From: Patiria pectinifera
Lineage: Eukaryota; Echinodermata; Asteroidea; Valvatida; Asterinidae
Direction of reading: 5' to 3'
Length of the DNA: 64,000 bases
Assembly: GCA_029964075.1 (NCBI GenBank)
Contig: CM057142.1
Span: forward strand, 32,738,392 to 32,802,391
Below are positions 33,506 to 47,100 of this stretch, piece by piece (positions within the stretch are counted from its first letter, which is position 1; each line of letters starts with the position of its first letter). Made by a program: the position numbers and the translations under genes. Under the pieces are notes generated by a model. The model was given only the letters and a program-made list of their open reading frames with translations, searched no databases and was not told the origin of the DNA.

Positions 33506-35057
33506 TCCAATACGTTAGCTATAAAAAGAGGATCTTGCATATGCTACATTTTTGGAATTGGTCAAAAGATTAAGAGTATAGGCCTTATGGGGATAATCAC
33601 CATTCAGCGCAAAATAATGCCATAGCTATGCCCGACTTAATCGGCTGAAATAGTTTTGCTTGTTTTGTTCTTGTAAACAATGAGGCTTTGTCGTGTTCTG
33701 TCACAAGGAAATAACTATTGAGGGAGGCGTGGCTACGCGGCGAGGCAGCTTCGGTGTTTAGTTCAGTATAAGTCATACCCACTCATTTGCATAAAAATTC
33801 CTGGAAAGATTCCCGTATCTGGCCATCACTACTTTTTCCCCTCAGTGACCTATCAGCCATCAGAAAGTGATAATATGTCCTAAAAAGTCAAATTTAGCAT
33901 GGAAAATATTGAAGTATTTACTGAGAAAACACTTAGAAATTTTCAGACCAGTCTCATAGGGTTTGTGCACAGGGCGTCACGTCAAGACAAGTGATGGCCA
34001 GATATGGGAATCTTTCTAAATTGCTTTCTCCGACAGGAACAAAACACCGTTTAGGAAGAACTGAAATTGACAATTGCAAAGCCTTTTTTAATTGACAGTG
34101 ACGCAAATACTAATTATTGATGAGACAATATGCATATTAATAATTTCAATATAAATTCTTTCCAAGTTGTTTACGGCTTAGATATCAGAGGTTAATTGCA
34201 TCAGTCGCCCCTCCCATCCAGAGGTTGTGAGATTGGAAAACAGAACGGCTCTATCTCCATGGGCGTCGCCAGGATTTTTTTCTAGGGGGGGGGGGGCAAG
34301 CACATTTCCCCCGAAATCCCTGTACTTTTCCAGCATATTCTGGATTTATAATTTTTGAGGGTGGGTAGGGACATTCTCCCCCCCCCCCCCCACGTCAACC
34401 CATAAAATTAAGAGCAATGACTTCGTGCCTCTTTTTCTTTAGTTTTTTTTTTCTTTTCGCCTCTTTTTTTGGCTTTTCCAGAGGTGGGGTGGGGGAAGCG
34501 CCCCTTGTCCTCCTCCCTCGCGACGCCCATCTGTTAGGAGGGGCTTAGGCACATGTAAGGAATATTCGTACAACCGTGTGATTCAGTCAAACTCTCATGG
34601 ATCGCACAATGTTATGAATACCTTATCAGGTGCAAAAAGTTCGTTTTTATTCTATTGTTACTTGTATTTATTTTCATAAACACTCTTTTGGGTGAAGAAA
34701 TGACATCAAGTAGAAATTTAGTTGTTTAGTGATCAGTAAATAATCTTTGAAATGTTCAAAGATTGCACAGGAAATTGCATAAGGCCTATAGATAGATGTC
34801 TGACCAGGAGGGCGTTAACCACTAATAGGCCTATGCATGCGCTAAAAATAATCGCATATTAATATATAGTCTGGTGCTCATATTAATACACGTCTGGTAC
34901 ATATACGTCATACCTACGCGCGTACGTATTACGAGCTACGAAGGAAAACATTCGTACACACGAATCGAATTAGCACAAAAAGTTAATGAACCAATTTTCC
35001 CTTCAAAAGAAAATATATTGATAACAGCAAAAGGGAAAGTATTGTAATTTCAGAAAT
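33506..35057. other. Intergenic between GT77 copy B and the KCTD3-like gene
   Basis: The two genes diverge here, so the interval probably holds both promoters, but no clear TATA/initiator pair was identified. It contains a stretch at about 33825-34015 homologous to 30335-30475 (CAGACCAGTCTCATAGGG shared) and an hAT-like MITE at 34258-34530. Confidence 0.4.
34258..34530. mobile_element. hAT-like MITE, second copy, inverted
   Basis: Begins CATGGGCGTCGCCAGGATTTT and ends CTCGCGACGCCCAT. Same termini and C/G-rich interior as 29181-29470, in the other orientation. No matching 8-bp flanks were found, so one edge may be damaged. Confidence 0.65.
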
Positions 35058-35125
35058 ATGTATGGGCTGTTTGGAGCACCGGGGTTTTCCGGGGAGATCA
35101 TCAAATTGAACGTTGGAGGAGCGAG
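35058..35125 (+). CDS. KCTD3: KCTD3-like first coding exon
   Basis: ATG at 35058 starts [12 protein letters not shown] and runs into [11 protein letters not shown], the canonical opening of a KCTD BTB domain; the donor is GCGAG|gtaagt. The split Arg codon (AG|G) is completed at 36940 and continues FSTSKQTL. No other in-frame ATG precedes it. Confidence 0.85.
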
Positions 35126-38100
35126 GTAAGTTTGAGGAAATCATGGATTGTCTTGCGCCCAGTTTCCGGACAGGTAAATTATGCCGCCAACATGCCAAGT
35201 GCTGTACTCTTGAACAAAACGTATCCTCAATTTCCCGATGGTAGAAGTGCAATTATCTTTATCATGAGGTTGGATTGTGTGTGTGTTAATTTTGTGGAAA
35301 GATTTTACTTAAGGCAGTGGATATTTTGCCGGAGACGGCAAACCTTCAGTAAACGTTAGTTTGCCGGATGTGCACTGAACATGCGCAGTTACTGTTTTTT
35401 TGTACTTTGAACATTTTCCGGTGATACATTTTAGTCTGGCTCCATGCCTATATTATCGTAGTATTTTTGTATTAACAAGATGGAAATCAGACCATTTTAT
35501 AATTTCGGACTTTATTTCCCTTTAAAAAAAATCCTCCAGAGCCACAAATCTGAAAAAGAAAAAGTAATACTCTGCAATAAAATGTTTGAGACATATTAAA
35601 ATAATTAAAGAAGAATATTCTTATTTATTTGGGGATTAAAAAAAACAATTTAAAATTATGGCGGGGTCAGGATTTGAACTCGGGACATCCCACTCTCAAG
35701 AGCTATTGCTTAACCACTGCACCAACTGTGCTACACAACTTTGGTGGGAATTCAATACATGTTATAATTCAGCCCTATCTTAAAGAGTACAGCGCCCTCT
35801 GTTGATATGGATTGCCGCCAGCAAACCTTTAGTAAACGTTAGTTTGCCGGCGTTACCTCCGGCAAAATATACACTACCTTTACTTAAATGTGGCAGAAAT
35901 AGTGGCGATCATGGCGATCGTGTAGTGTAGGGCCCCTGTTTCGTTTTGAACAAATTTGAGTCAAAAATGCTTTTTATTGCTCAAAAATCACCTTTACAAT
36001 CAAAAGCAGACTTTTCTCAATTCTAATGACACCCATTTTGCAATTTTGAACACTTTCTTTGGTTAGAAATTACGGTTTTCCTGCGCAGTTTTTGCTTTGC
36101 GATTCAGCGCGCCATGCGTGCTCACGGTGATCGCTTGGTGATCGCCAACTTTATTTTCGTTGCGTCTTGTCGCCGCGCTGTCATCGTCATTTTACCCCCA
36201 GATTTCCCTAATAAAATCAAAACCCTGCCCTCTATCTATGACCTACCTGTTTATTGAGAATGTCGCCAACTAGTTTGGTACATGTAGGTCTAATAATTTT
36301 AAAGTGGTTTTTGTTCCCTCATACTAGGAACCAGGCCCTACACTATACGATCGCCCAAATAATTTGGGAATTAATATTAGGGGCCATTAAAACATTTCCT
36401 ATGCTTTTAATTTTTGATATTTTTTTGAAAATGTGGGTGAGTGGGTCAAGTTAATTTAGTGAATTTCGAAATTACTTTTTTCAATTAAAAACATAGAAAA
36501 AATAAGATAAAAGTTCTTTTGACTTGCCAATTCAACTACCTGCATTCCGATTTGTTTGCTTTTAGCCCTTTGCGCGGTACATGCATAATCCGGTAGTACC
36601 GTACCACACATGTACAATGTACCGTGTGTTGTGTATGATACACGTATGTCTATCGGAGCACACCTAAAGTTTGTGGGCCATGCAAATGGGCGGAATACAT
36701 TTGTACCACGTTCATTTGTCTTAATACACGCCTCAAGGAATGTGCCTATGGGTTGCAAAAGTTTATCTCGGAAATTGAAAATTTGGAAAATGAATGATAA
36801 AAACACTTTAAGTAAGGACTAAAATAAAAGAGGGGCTCCTAATATACACAATAACTCCCACTTCCTTGCAAGGGTGCTTTTGTATACTTGAAACCAAACA
36901 AGCGATTTAAAGTATTTAATTTTTTTACGTTGATTCCAGGTTTTCGACATCCAAGCAAACATTGACATGCATTCCTGACTCCTTTTTCTCCAGGTAAGAA
37001 TTCTTCGTTGAGAATCTGTTCTCTGCTGTCTCCTTTCCTGTTTAACCTGTTTCTAAAAAAAAATCAATATAATTATTAATATATTTGAAAATATTCATGC
37101 CTGAAACAATAGAAATTCTTGCGCTTCTGTTGGGCTTATTTGCCTCTAAATGCTCCGAAAACTGAAAGTTCTTACTGTTCTTGTTTCCCTCAGCTTGATG
37201 AGCGGTCGCATTCCTTCAGTCAGAGATGAAGAAGGAGCTGTAAGTGTCCTGATCAAACTTCAAATCTGAGCACAAATCGAAAAAGCCATATACAAAATGC
37301 ATGTATTTCTACTTTGTTTGTATTATTGGTGGTCACACATCTCATGCATGGTCCTGAGCTGTCAACAATTGGGCATGCGTTAATTTTCACGACGCCCCGT
37401 TGGTTGCTTTGTACAAAGTCTGTTGAAAGCAATGAAAAAAAAATTAACAAAATTTGAAATGTTATTAAGTCCAATATTCATTTTGTTCAACATATTTTCA
37501 ATGACTGACTGTTATGCGGCAATCAAATGTCCCCCCCCCCCCCCGCACTGCCCCAGGTCCGATGTGGGGATTTGGTCACGTTTTTCATGCCCCAGGGTGG
37601 GGATTTGGGTCACTCAAATTACATTGTTAACATTGGCGTTCTACATGGAAAGGCATTCATTAGTGCGCCCCACGTTTGTATGTCGGGGCATGGTCTGGGA
37701 TTTTGTCACTTCAAAAGTGACAATCCCCACATCTTGGGTGGGGCAACCCGAGGGGGGGGGGAGGGGGGAGAAACAATTGATAGGCGCATTATTGATACTA
37801 TGGTGGACTAAACATGATATCAGGATGTTGCATTTTACCCATAAATTCCCCAGAGTATTTGGTTAACCGGATTCCAAAAGCAGTAAAAGATTCTGTGAGT
37901 GTTTGGATTGAAGTAGACAAATTAATAAGTGCCTGCCATCTGATGCCTGGGAGTTTCCTTTCCCTGCAGATTTTTATTGATCGAGATCCGACCGTGTTTG
38001 CACCCATTCTGAACTACCTTCGCACCAAGGAACTCAACCTCAAAGGGGTGGATATACAAACGCTGCGGCATGAAGCAGAGTTCTACGGCATATCACCTCT

Positions 38101-41100
38101 CGGTAAGCACGCATACAAGAACTTACATTCTATGGATTGGACATGGCTGTTAGTGGTGCGAGATATCGGTGATTTCAAAATCTGATTATCTGATTATTTG
38201 TGTCTCGCCTAAAAGTTTTGGGAGACACTAACCACTCTTAACCCTAACTCCCTAGGCCTTTTTGCTAGGATGTAGCCTCAATCCTGCAAAATCCTCCAAT
38301 TGGCCTCATGGAAAAAATAGCATATAGCCTCAATCCTGCAAATTCCTCCATTATTTCTTGAATATGGTCCGTGGAGGGGTGACCACTGCCTGAATCCTGC
38401 AAAATCCTGCGGCAGTGACTGTCAATATGTTGAGGCTTGGCCAGTGACATCCTTGAGCAGTACGGAGGATTTCAAGCATAATCCAGGCCTATATTTATGC
38501 ATGGCTGAGCAAAAACAACACAAGGTTTGGCCCAAGACCTTGACAAAGTGCATCCTACGAAATCAGTAACGCACTTTTGCCATTTAACCTCAATTCTCCA
38601 AATTCCTCCACTTTGGCAAAGAGGATTTTGAAGGATTCAGGGCGGTTAGGGTTAAATTCTATATGACCGTAGACCCGTATGACGTATGTCTGTAGCCCCA
38701 TATGTATGTTAACGTTTCGGTTCAGTTTTTGAAAGCAGTGTATAACTTCTACATGCTTTTATGGATTTTTGGCGAAACTTGGATGCAGTGACCCTTGGGT
38801 TAGAAGACACAATTCTTCATCAGATTACCGATTTGATGGATTTTAATGTAACGTGGATCCTTGGGTGGGGGTTCATCACAACTCTTCTGAAATTGGAGGT
38901 CAAAGTTCATGCAGGGGTCATTTGAGGTCATTGTTGAAAAATGCACAAAATATGACTTTTTCTTAGAACCCACCACATACAGGGATCGACCACGGAAAAA
39001 GGAGACACACTTGCGGTCCGCGGACCACTTGTTTTTCTAACTGAGTAACGGTTATCTGCTTTCACCAGAAGCTCCCATTTACTGAGCTTGCAGTCATGCC
39101 AAAAAAATTAAAAATTGGGGATAGCTTGCAGGATTCAGTGACAACAGGGCCTTTACAAAAAGACTCCAGAGCTGTACTGTTGGAAAAATCAGGGGTGTGA
39201 AATCTCAGCTTTAAATGGAAGATACAACATTTGCAAACATCTCAAAACGGAATGATTAAATTATCACAAAATACCTTACTGGATTGTTAGGGAATGACAG
39301 TCTAAAAGCATCCTGTAAAATCGTGGCTCCTGGTGTGCCAACATTTTCAAGAAAAATTGTATTTTTCCAACGCTGGTCGGCCGATCAGCGTTGGAGAAAA
39401 CTGGCTTTTTTCAAAAACTGCTTGCAAACTCTTTGCTGCAAAAACTGCAAAAACTATTTGCAATTGATTACACACCTGTGAAGGGGTACAAGCCTGCTAG
39501 ACTGATTCTCTGAACTTACAATTCCCCCAAAGTCTATAAATTCTCCGTTTCATCTTAAGTGGGGTCAGGGAACCAGACTACAAGAAAATGAATGATTTTC
39601 TTGGTTTTTCCAGCATCTACAAGCCCAAAACGTGAAACAAGTCATTTTAACAATATTTGCTACAACATCCTAATCCTCCAAATCCATTTGTTTCTGAAAA
39701 TTGAAGCAAAAGCAAATGTTGTACATTCCCTTTAAAGCTGATTTCAGCTTTTTTTGTTTTGGATTTTGGCTTTTTTCCCTCTCTTGCTGTGTACAAAAGT
39801 ATAGGAGATTTTCAAAGTTCAGCTTTTTTACACCTTTTTCAGCTGTTTTCAGCTATTTTTATCAGTGGTAACTCACGCCCCTGAAAAAATATGTGGGAAC
39901 TCTGTGATAAGTCAAATGAGCAGGCTATTCATGAACCAAGAAGACGGGTAGGGAGAGAATGCGGTTACAATCAGAGACCATGGATCAAATTTTGGGGATG
40001 TTCCATTTTTTTTTTTAGCTTGGTCGGGCCTCTGTGAATAATCAATGAACCCTTACTCCATCATTAGTTTTACTCAGTAGAAGACCATGTCCATCAAAAT
40101 CCATCACTCACTCTGCTTCACATAATGCTTCAGGACCAAATCCGTTGAAATCCACCACTGGCGATGGTGGATTTTGATGGACTTGGTACACATGGCTTAT
40201 CTGCCAAAATCCCCCAAAACAGGGGAGAAGATCTTATTATGGAGTTTGTCAGGTTAAGATAAAATTAATCTTTACAAACAAGAAAACGCTTCGACTTAAA
40301 TAATTAGTTATAATTTTGTTGTACACATATTTTAATTAACGTTCTGTAGGTTTTTTTTACAATTCTTTGTTTTGAATTGGATGCTCATTTTAAGAAACAC
40401 AACTTCATTTGTTTATTTTTTATTCGTATCTATTTTTAATTGGGATTGCCTTTTCAATAAACGCTTTATTTTGTATGTTTGTGTGTTTGATAGTCAAGAA
40501 TCTGTCACTGTGCGAGGATTTGGAGAGATCGTCCTGCGGCAATGTTCTCTTCCACGGCATACTTCCTCCACCCTGTAAGTGATTTCCACCATCATCTTAA
40601 AGCCCCTTGAGTACCTGACGGTCTTCAAGGCATATAGGATCAGTTACTTTTCATATATTGTGTTCGTTTCCAATAATAACACCACTCTAAATCCAAAGAA
40701 GAATGTTCAAAACCTGTTGAAGTTTTAGCTCAGTGGATATTGCACTTATTGAGAAAACAGTGAAAACACACATTTTTGATCACAATACACGATTTCGTCC
40801 ATAGCACTCTTTATTTCCAAAAATCAGTCAATTGACTGATCGTTGGAATCACCCACATTTCTTGATTTCTCCTAAATGACAGCAAGCCAGATGAAATAAT
40901 TTCACGGGACGTTTAGTACCAGTTCAATCAATTTTTGTCAATAAATTCCTGCATTTATATCATAACGTATACAATTGTTAACATGGTTCGACATTAACTT
41001 AATTTTTCACTAGCATGCCGGGCTACTGAAACAGACTCTTAACTAGCCCGCGGGCATTTTCACTAGCCTGCATGTTTTTCTTTTGTTTCATAAACAACAA

Positions 41101-44100
41101 TGTGCATACATGTACTGAGGCAATCTTGTCAGTGTTTTTACAGATCTACTAATTTAACCCTAAACAGTTCATAAAATTAGACACACATTGATACAGATTC
41201 GCTTCCTGAATTTAATGATTTATTTCTTCATGGCCTTTCATCTTTGCTGTAGCCCAATAATTTTTCACTCGCCAGCCGGGCTACTTAAGGAATAGTTTGA
41301 CTAGCCCACCGCCGTTTTGACTAGCATTTGGCTAGCGGGCTACCGCTAAAGTCAAACCCTGGTTAATCTGTCGTTTATTGTTTACATGTCATTCTTCTCA
41401 AAACATAATTGCACTTGAAGGTCTTGTTACTTGTATTCACAAAAAACTTTCACGTATGCCAAGTTCTTGTGGCTTACTGTAAAAGGAATACTGCATGACA
41501 GCTCCTACATACAATTTTCCCAATTATTAAGTGCACTTTTTAAAGTTATGGCTCATTCTGATCATAAAGCATTGCAGCATATATTTCATTACGTATTTAT
41601 TCAGAATTTTAACCGATTTAGTCAAAAGTTCAGGATTGTGTCTATTTTACAGAGAATGTTAGCCAAACGGCAAATAGCTTAAAGAAATCGATATTAATTC
41701 GGAAATTCCATCAGGATCATTGTTGATGAGACATATCTGAGTTCACAAAAAAACCTGGGGGAGGAGTTGATGTTACTACACCTCATAAATATTCATGATC
41801 AAATTGGAGCGCGTCATTGGCCAATTCCGCCGCGCGTCCGGGAAGTAAAAATGATACGCACCCAGGTGACGTCATCCCGGTGAGTATCCAGCTCGCTGCC
41901 GTGCGGTAGTTTTTTTTCTTTCTGGTAGCACCAAAAATTCCCTCTGGAACCCGCCTCGTAGACAACTAGACTATGACATGTAATCTTTACGGAACCAGTC
42001 TGTTGTTGTAATCCTTGTTACAACTGCAGTAAAATCACTTTGTTGTTTGCACCAGACTATTTCATACTGTGACGAAGAACTTGAATTGGGCTGAATAAAT
42101 ATGCAAAATTTAGAAACGCTGTTATGGACAAGGCAGTGAGGCTACTAAAAAGACATTGAGGCTACTAAATATTTATGAGGTGTAGTAAAACAAATGCAGC
42201 ATGGTTTATTTCTGGAAAATAGTTGGAATTACTGGTCCCTCGGTGTAGGTCAGCTTGACTACCTCCCTCCGCTTCGCGTCAGGAGGTAGTCAAGCTGACC
42301 TACACCTCGGGACCAGTAATTCCCACTACTTCCCCTCAAACCATGCTGTATTTGTATAATTCCCACGTTAACTTTTTTTTGAATGAATTTGTGATGGCAG
42401 CTTTACCGCCAAGGTTAGAGAGGAGTGACCACCGCCATAGCTTGTCCGTGGATGCCGAGATGAGACCGAGACCAACGCTAGCCAGAGGGACCTCACTCAG
42501 GGAAGCCAGCCAGAGACCAGTGTCTGCCATCGAGCCCAGGCTAGCCAGGGCCGACCTCGACATGCCTCTTGGTCAGTGATATGTTATTTTATGAGGGATT
42601 CAGACAAAGTGAGACAGAGCTGGGCAGAGGTCAAAATGAGGGCTTCCGGGTATTAGGAAAGAGAGAAAAAAAAGTTCCCTTCTAAAGTGTTTGTTGCACT
42701 TCAGTCAGAAGTTCCATTTACAAGTTACGTCTGCTTAAAGTTTGTATTTGTCAAAATGTAACATACTAAGAAAAAGGCCTTTAAGTTTCAACTGTTTTGT
42801 AGTCCGGAAAATTTTAATTTTGATGCTGTTTCTTTAAAATATGTATAGTAGACATCACAGATTAGATTACAAATATTATCTGACAATCGAAAAAAAAAAT
42901 CACCCCCCATTTGTTTTTAGTTGTTGCGTTTTTCTCCTCCATGGCCTGTGCCCAGTTCTGTCTCATTTTGCCAGAACGTCTCACATTTGTTAACCCTTAA
43001 CCCTTCTAGATCCTTCAAATTCCATCAAAGTGTTTTTTGCAGAAATGAGGATAATATAAAGCCCAGCCACTTTCACGTCACATTATTCTTGATGTACCAA
43101 AGAGCCGGGGTTAGTCAGTACAGACCTAGACATTTCATTTGGTCAGTAAAGAGTTTACATTTGTATTTGTTAAACATACCCCTCCCAACTCCTTTAAAAT
43201 CCATCAAAAATTGTGCAGAAATCAGGATTATATGAGCCCAACCACTTTTACTTTACATCAGGTTAGCCAGCACAGACCTAGACATGAGATTTGGTCAGTG
43301 AGGAGTTTATTTGTTAATCCTTACCCCTGAAAGATCCTTCAATATCCACTGGAAAGTTTGAAGGATCTTACAGGATTGACAAAGGCATAGACTTATCCAG
43401 CGAATGAAAATAGAAGCCTGTTTTGAGGTGGAACCAGGTTCATGCGCATGCCTCACAAGTTCTTGAAGACAAGGCATGCACAAATTTCTGTAACTCTTTT
43501 TGGTCGGAGGAGCCCAGAGTGCATGCGTACTAGCTGAGCGTGACTCGAGTGAGCCCGGTTCCACCTTGGAGAATGGCTGTCGCCGAACTAGTCTATAGCC
43601 TGTTCTCTCATATGGAGAACTTTGCCACCCATATGTGCAGAAAATCAAAGCCCTGCATGCTCTGCGATCACACACAACGGTGCATTGAACGGCGACCTGC
43701 CCAGCCCCACTGCGAAGACCGGACTATACATAAACAGCAGGTCGATCCTCGGAACAAGCGATGTCTGATTTGACAAGAAAAGTGCCCCTTGTTCTTCTCA
43801 ACCAATCTAAACGGTTGTTACATGAATGGAAAGCTTATTGTGTTATCTTTCAGAAACCGTGCGAGGTAATTGTATGCGACCGGGTTCACACGTGTGCTGT
43901 TCGAAGAAGTAAACCCGCACCCTCAAAAATCGGGGAAATGTGCTGTGACCTCCATAGGAAACGCGAAATTTTCACTGAGTTCCCCGCTTTTCAATGAAAG
44001 AGTGCGTATAATTATTCGCCTTTCATCATAAAGAAATTATATTCATGTGAAAGAGGAAAATCTGTATTTTGTGATGCGATGTGAGGAAGTAAGTTTAACC

Positions 44101-47100
44101 AACATACTTTCCGCGTATTAACGAAAGTTTGCCAAGACATGAGCCAGTCTTCCCACCTAAACAGAGCTCCACTAGTGGCGAGTGAGCAAATGCTCCCTAG
44201 TTCTCCATATGTCATGCCTGTTGAAAGTTAGAGTACAAAGAATGGACCAATGGGTTTTTGCACATTGGGGTATTTTAGAGGGTTGAGGAAGGAATGTTCA
44301 AGTACTTGACTACGTTCTGAAGCTCATGCACCTTGTGAAGCTTATGCAAAAAGTCCAAATCAGATAGTATTGAAAGGCTGAAATGAACCAAAATGTATTT
44401 TATCTACTTGTATGCTATCTTAAAAGAGGTTGACTTTGCTTGTAAGGTAATACCCCAGGTAACAGGCAAGGATGTAAGGTTTCTGACTTTTTTTTTGTTA
44501 TCCACGCAGAGGCGCGTGAATCGGCCCTAAGTGCTAAAATTGCAGCATAAAGCTTGATACTCCGCGGCCCAGGAGCTGTGAGTATCTGTGGAATGTTTTA
44601 TCAGCACAATGATCAGGAGTAACAATGATGTAGGGCATTGAGCAGATTATTGATGTATATCTACACTTTTTAACCCCTTAAGGACGGGTTATAATGGGGA
44701 CATTCCTCCACACATAGAGCAAGTGGCCCGCATGACTGCACAGCCTTTGTGTGGTAGCTGGACTGCACAAAAGCAGCAGCTGTGTAACTACCCACTAGCC
44801 ATGTGCCACGGCATACCACAGCTGGCAACTGCATTCCAATGAGGATTAGCGGCCGCGGCCATGACCATGACCGCTTCCCATGCGCATGGGGTTAAACATA
44901 ATCATTTCATGACTGTTAACTTCGCAGAAGCCGGCACAGATCCACACCGAGTTCTGATCGTCTCCGGCCATCACAACTGGATCGTCCTGGCCTACGCTCA
45001 CTTCGTCTGCTGCTATCGCATCAAGGAGTCCACGGGCTGGCAGTTGGTCTTCACCTCTCCGTACCTGGAGCGGACCATCGAGCGAGTAGCTCTCAACTCT
45101 CGGGTCCCTCTCAGCCAATCAGAGGGCAAGGAGAAGATGGTGGCGGTGTCTTACGGCAGCCAGATTCGGCTCTGGAGCTGTCAGGATGAGAGCAGTCGCA
45201 GTCAAGTCGGTAAATACTTGGGGTTTTTGGTTTGCTTTTTACCCCAACAAATAGAAAGAATATAGCCCTTAGCCTACAAAACTTAATTGCAGTTAATTTG
45301 AATAATATATGCATATGCTTTTCTGAAATGTAATGGCATTTTTTTTTAAATGCAAATGTCAATGTCAGTTTCAAAATAATATGTACATTTTTATCACAGA
45401 TTTTAAATGCATTGCTACATTTACATAAAGTATATATTCATTTTCTCAAATGGCCATGTTCTCATTGCCGACATTGCATACGTACATTGCATACCTACAC
45501 AAAAATGTACGTATTATTTTGAAACTGACATTGACATTTCCATTGCATTTCAAATTTTGTTTTATTGTTTCTCATACTATTGTTAAGTGCTTTGAGGAAT
45601 CTTTGATTCATATTGCGCTATATAAATGCTGTTTTATTATTATTATTATTAATTTTGTGACAATTCCAGGAAGAGAATCTTAGAAAGCTTGCATCTGTAT
45701 TAGTGAATACTCTCTGGATAAGAATTTGATATCCTCACCATACTTGAAAGTGCAAAGGGTGTATGGGTGTGTGTGTGTAAACCAATTGTTCTTGCAAATT
45801 AGGCTGCTACAGTTGAACGCCCACATAGTGGTCCCCTGCAAAGTGAGGACTCGCTTGTGAAGTGGCTGACATGCCCGGAAAAGCAGGCAACAAGCGCCTT
45901 AGCTGCCTTCACTGCTTAGTAGGTGGGGCAAGGCCAAATTAAAGATGTTGTCTCTATTTCAGGTACCTTTGATCTTGCTGTACATGTGGACTCGTTATTC
46001 TTCATTGGTAGTCAACTGGTGGCCACCAGCCATACGGGCAAAGTTGGGGTCTGGCACGCTGTGACACAACATTGGCAGGTAGGGAACCAACTGCAACTTC
46101 TGACCAATGATAAGCTGTGATAGATTGTGTCTGACTCGTCTAGTTTAAATGAGTGGGAATTAGTGTATGGACACACAGCCTTGCATAGGTCAACAACAAA
46201 AAAACATGTGTTACAAAAGATTTCAGACACTAGTCAGAGTCTTTTTACAAAATTTGAACATATTGAACATTTCTTTGCAATCATAAGCTGAGGTACGCAG
46301 ACCACCATGTCTAGTTTTTGAGGTTCATTTCCTGTTATACCACCTTGTGTTTCTCTGTACTTGTGAAGCTTGTCAAAAAGGACTCGGCTACAACACTGCA
46401 CACGGACAGTGTGAAGTATTCAAGGTAGAGTGCATCATTTGCAGCTATCCAAAAAAATAACTGACAAAATTATTGTTGAAAAGCATACTTGGTTAAAGGG
46501 AATGTACATCATTGGCTTTTGCTGTCATTTTTAGAAATGAACTTATTTTAGGGGTTAGTATAATAGACCAAATATTGTTTAACTGACATGATTGAAGTTT
46601 TGTGTTCGGAAATGCTTGAAAAACCAAGAAAAACTAAAATGTTTAAGTAGTCTGGTTCCCTGACTCCACTAAATATAAAATGGATCAATTTGTAGAGGTC
46701 GGAAAATTGTAAGGTAAGGGAACCAGTCTAGCTGGCCTGCACCCGTTCATGAACATGTAACCAATAGCAAACAAAATTTGGACTGAAAAAAAATTGTAAA
46801 TTTGGAGCAGTAGTTGAAAAATAGTTAGGTTTTTCCAACGGTGGTTGGCCGACCACCGTTGGAAATGTATACAAAAATACCATTTTCTTGAAAATGACTT
46901 GACACCAGGTGCCATAATTTTACAGGAGGCTTTAGACTGTCATTTACCAACATCCTAGTAAGGTATTTCGTAAAAACTTGGTAGTTTTATTTTTCAATGT
47001 TTGCAAATGTTGTATTTTCCCTTTAAAGATAGTAATGGCTTTGAACTTCCTGTGAAATTATTCTTTCTGGCACGCTGTCATTTTGAAGAAAACAATAAAA

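Larger units (their letters stand above)
35126..36939 (+). other. KCTD3: KCTD3-like intron 1
   Basis: About 1.8 kb. Contains a MITE at 35311-35882 with a tRNA-type SINE inside it, and the inverted partner (35955-36215) of the dispersed repeat at 27965. No exon seen. Confidence 0.6.
38103..40493 (+). other. KCTD3: KCTD3-like intron 4, two MITE families
   Basis: About 2.4 kb. Holds a TTAACCC-type element at 38238-38655, a family C MITE at 39211-39736, and at 40044-40230 a stretch of repeated GATGGATTTTGATGG-type words also seen at 52461-52690. No exon seen. Confidence 0.6.
40575..42400 (+). other. KCTD3: KCTD3-like intron 5
   Basis: About 1.8 kb. Besides the two elements at its right half (41773-42187 and 42188-42357) it has an AGCCCGCGGGCAT/GCTAGCGGGCTA-type inverted set at about 41010-41350 (ACTAGCCCGCGG, CTAGCGGGCTACC) that is probably another decayed element. 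Confidence 0.5.

Noticed and set aside
37423..37866. Open frame of 147 residues before KCTD3-like exon 4
   Set aside because: It runs over a C/G-rich MITE in intron 3, is out of frame with the BTB exon and has no similarity to any domain.
43307..43675. Open frame of 122 residues, minus strand, in KCTD3-like intron 6
   Set aside because: Covers an inverted-repeat remnant, no recognisable domain and no splice context.
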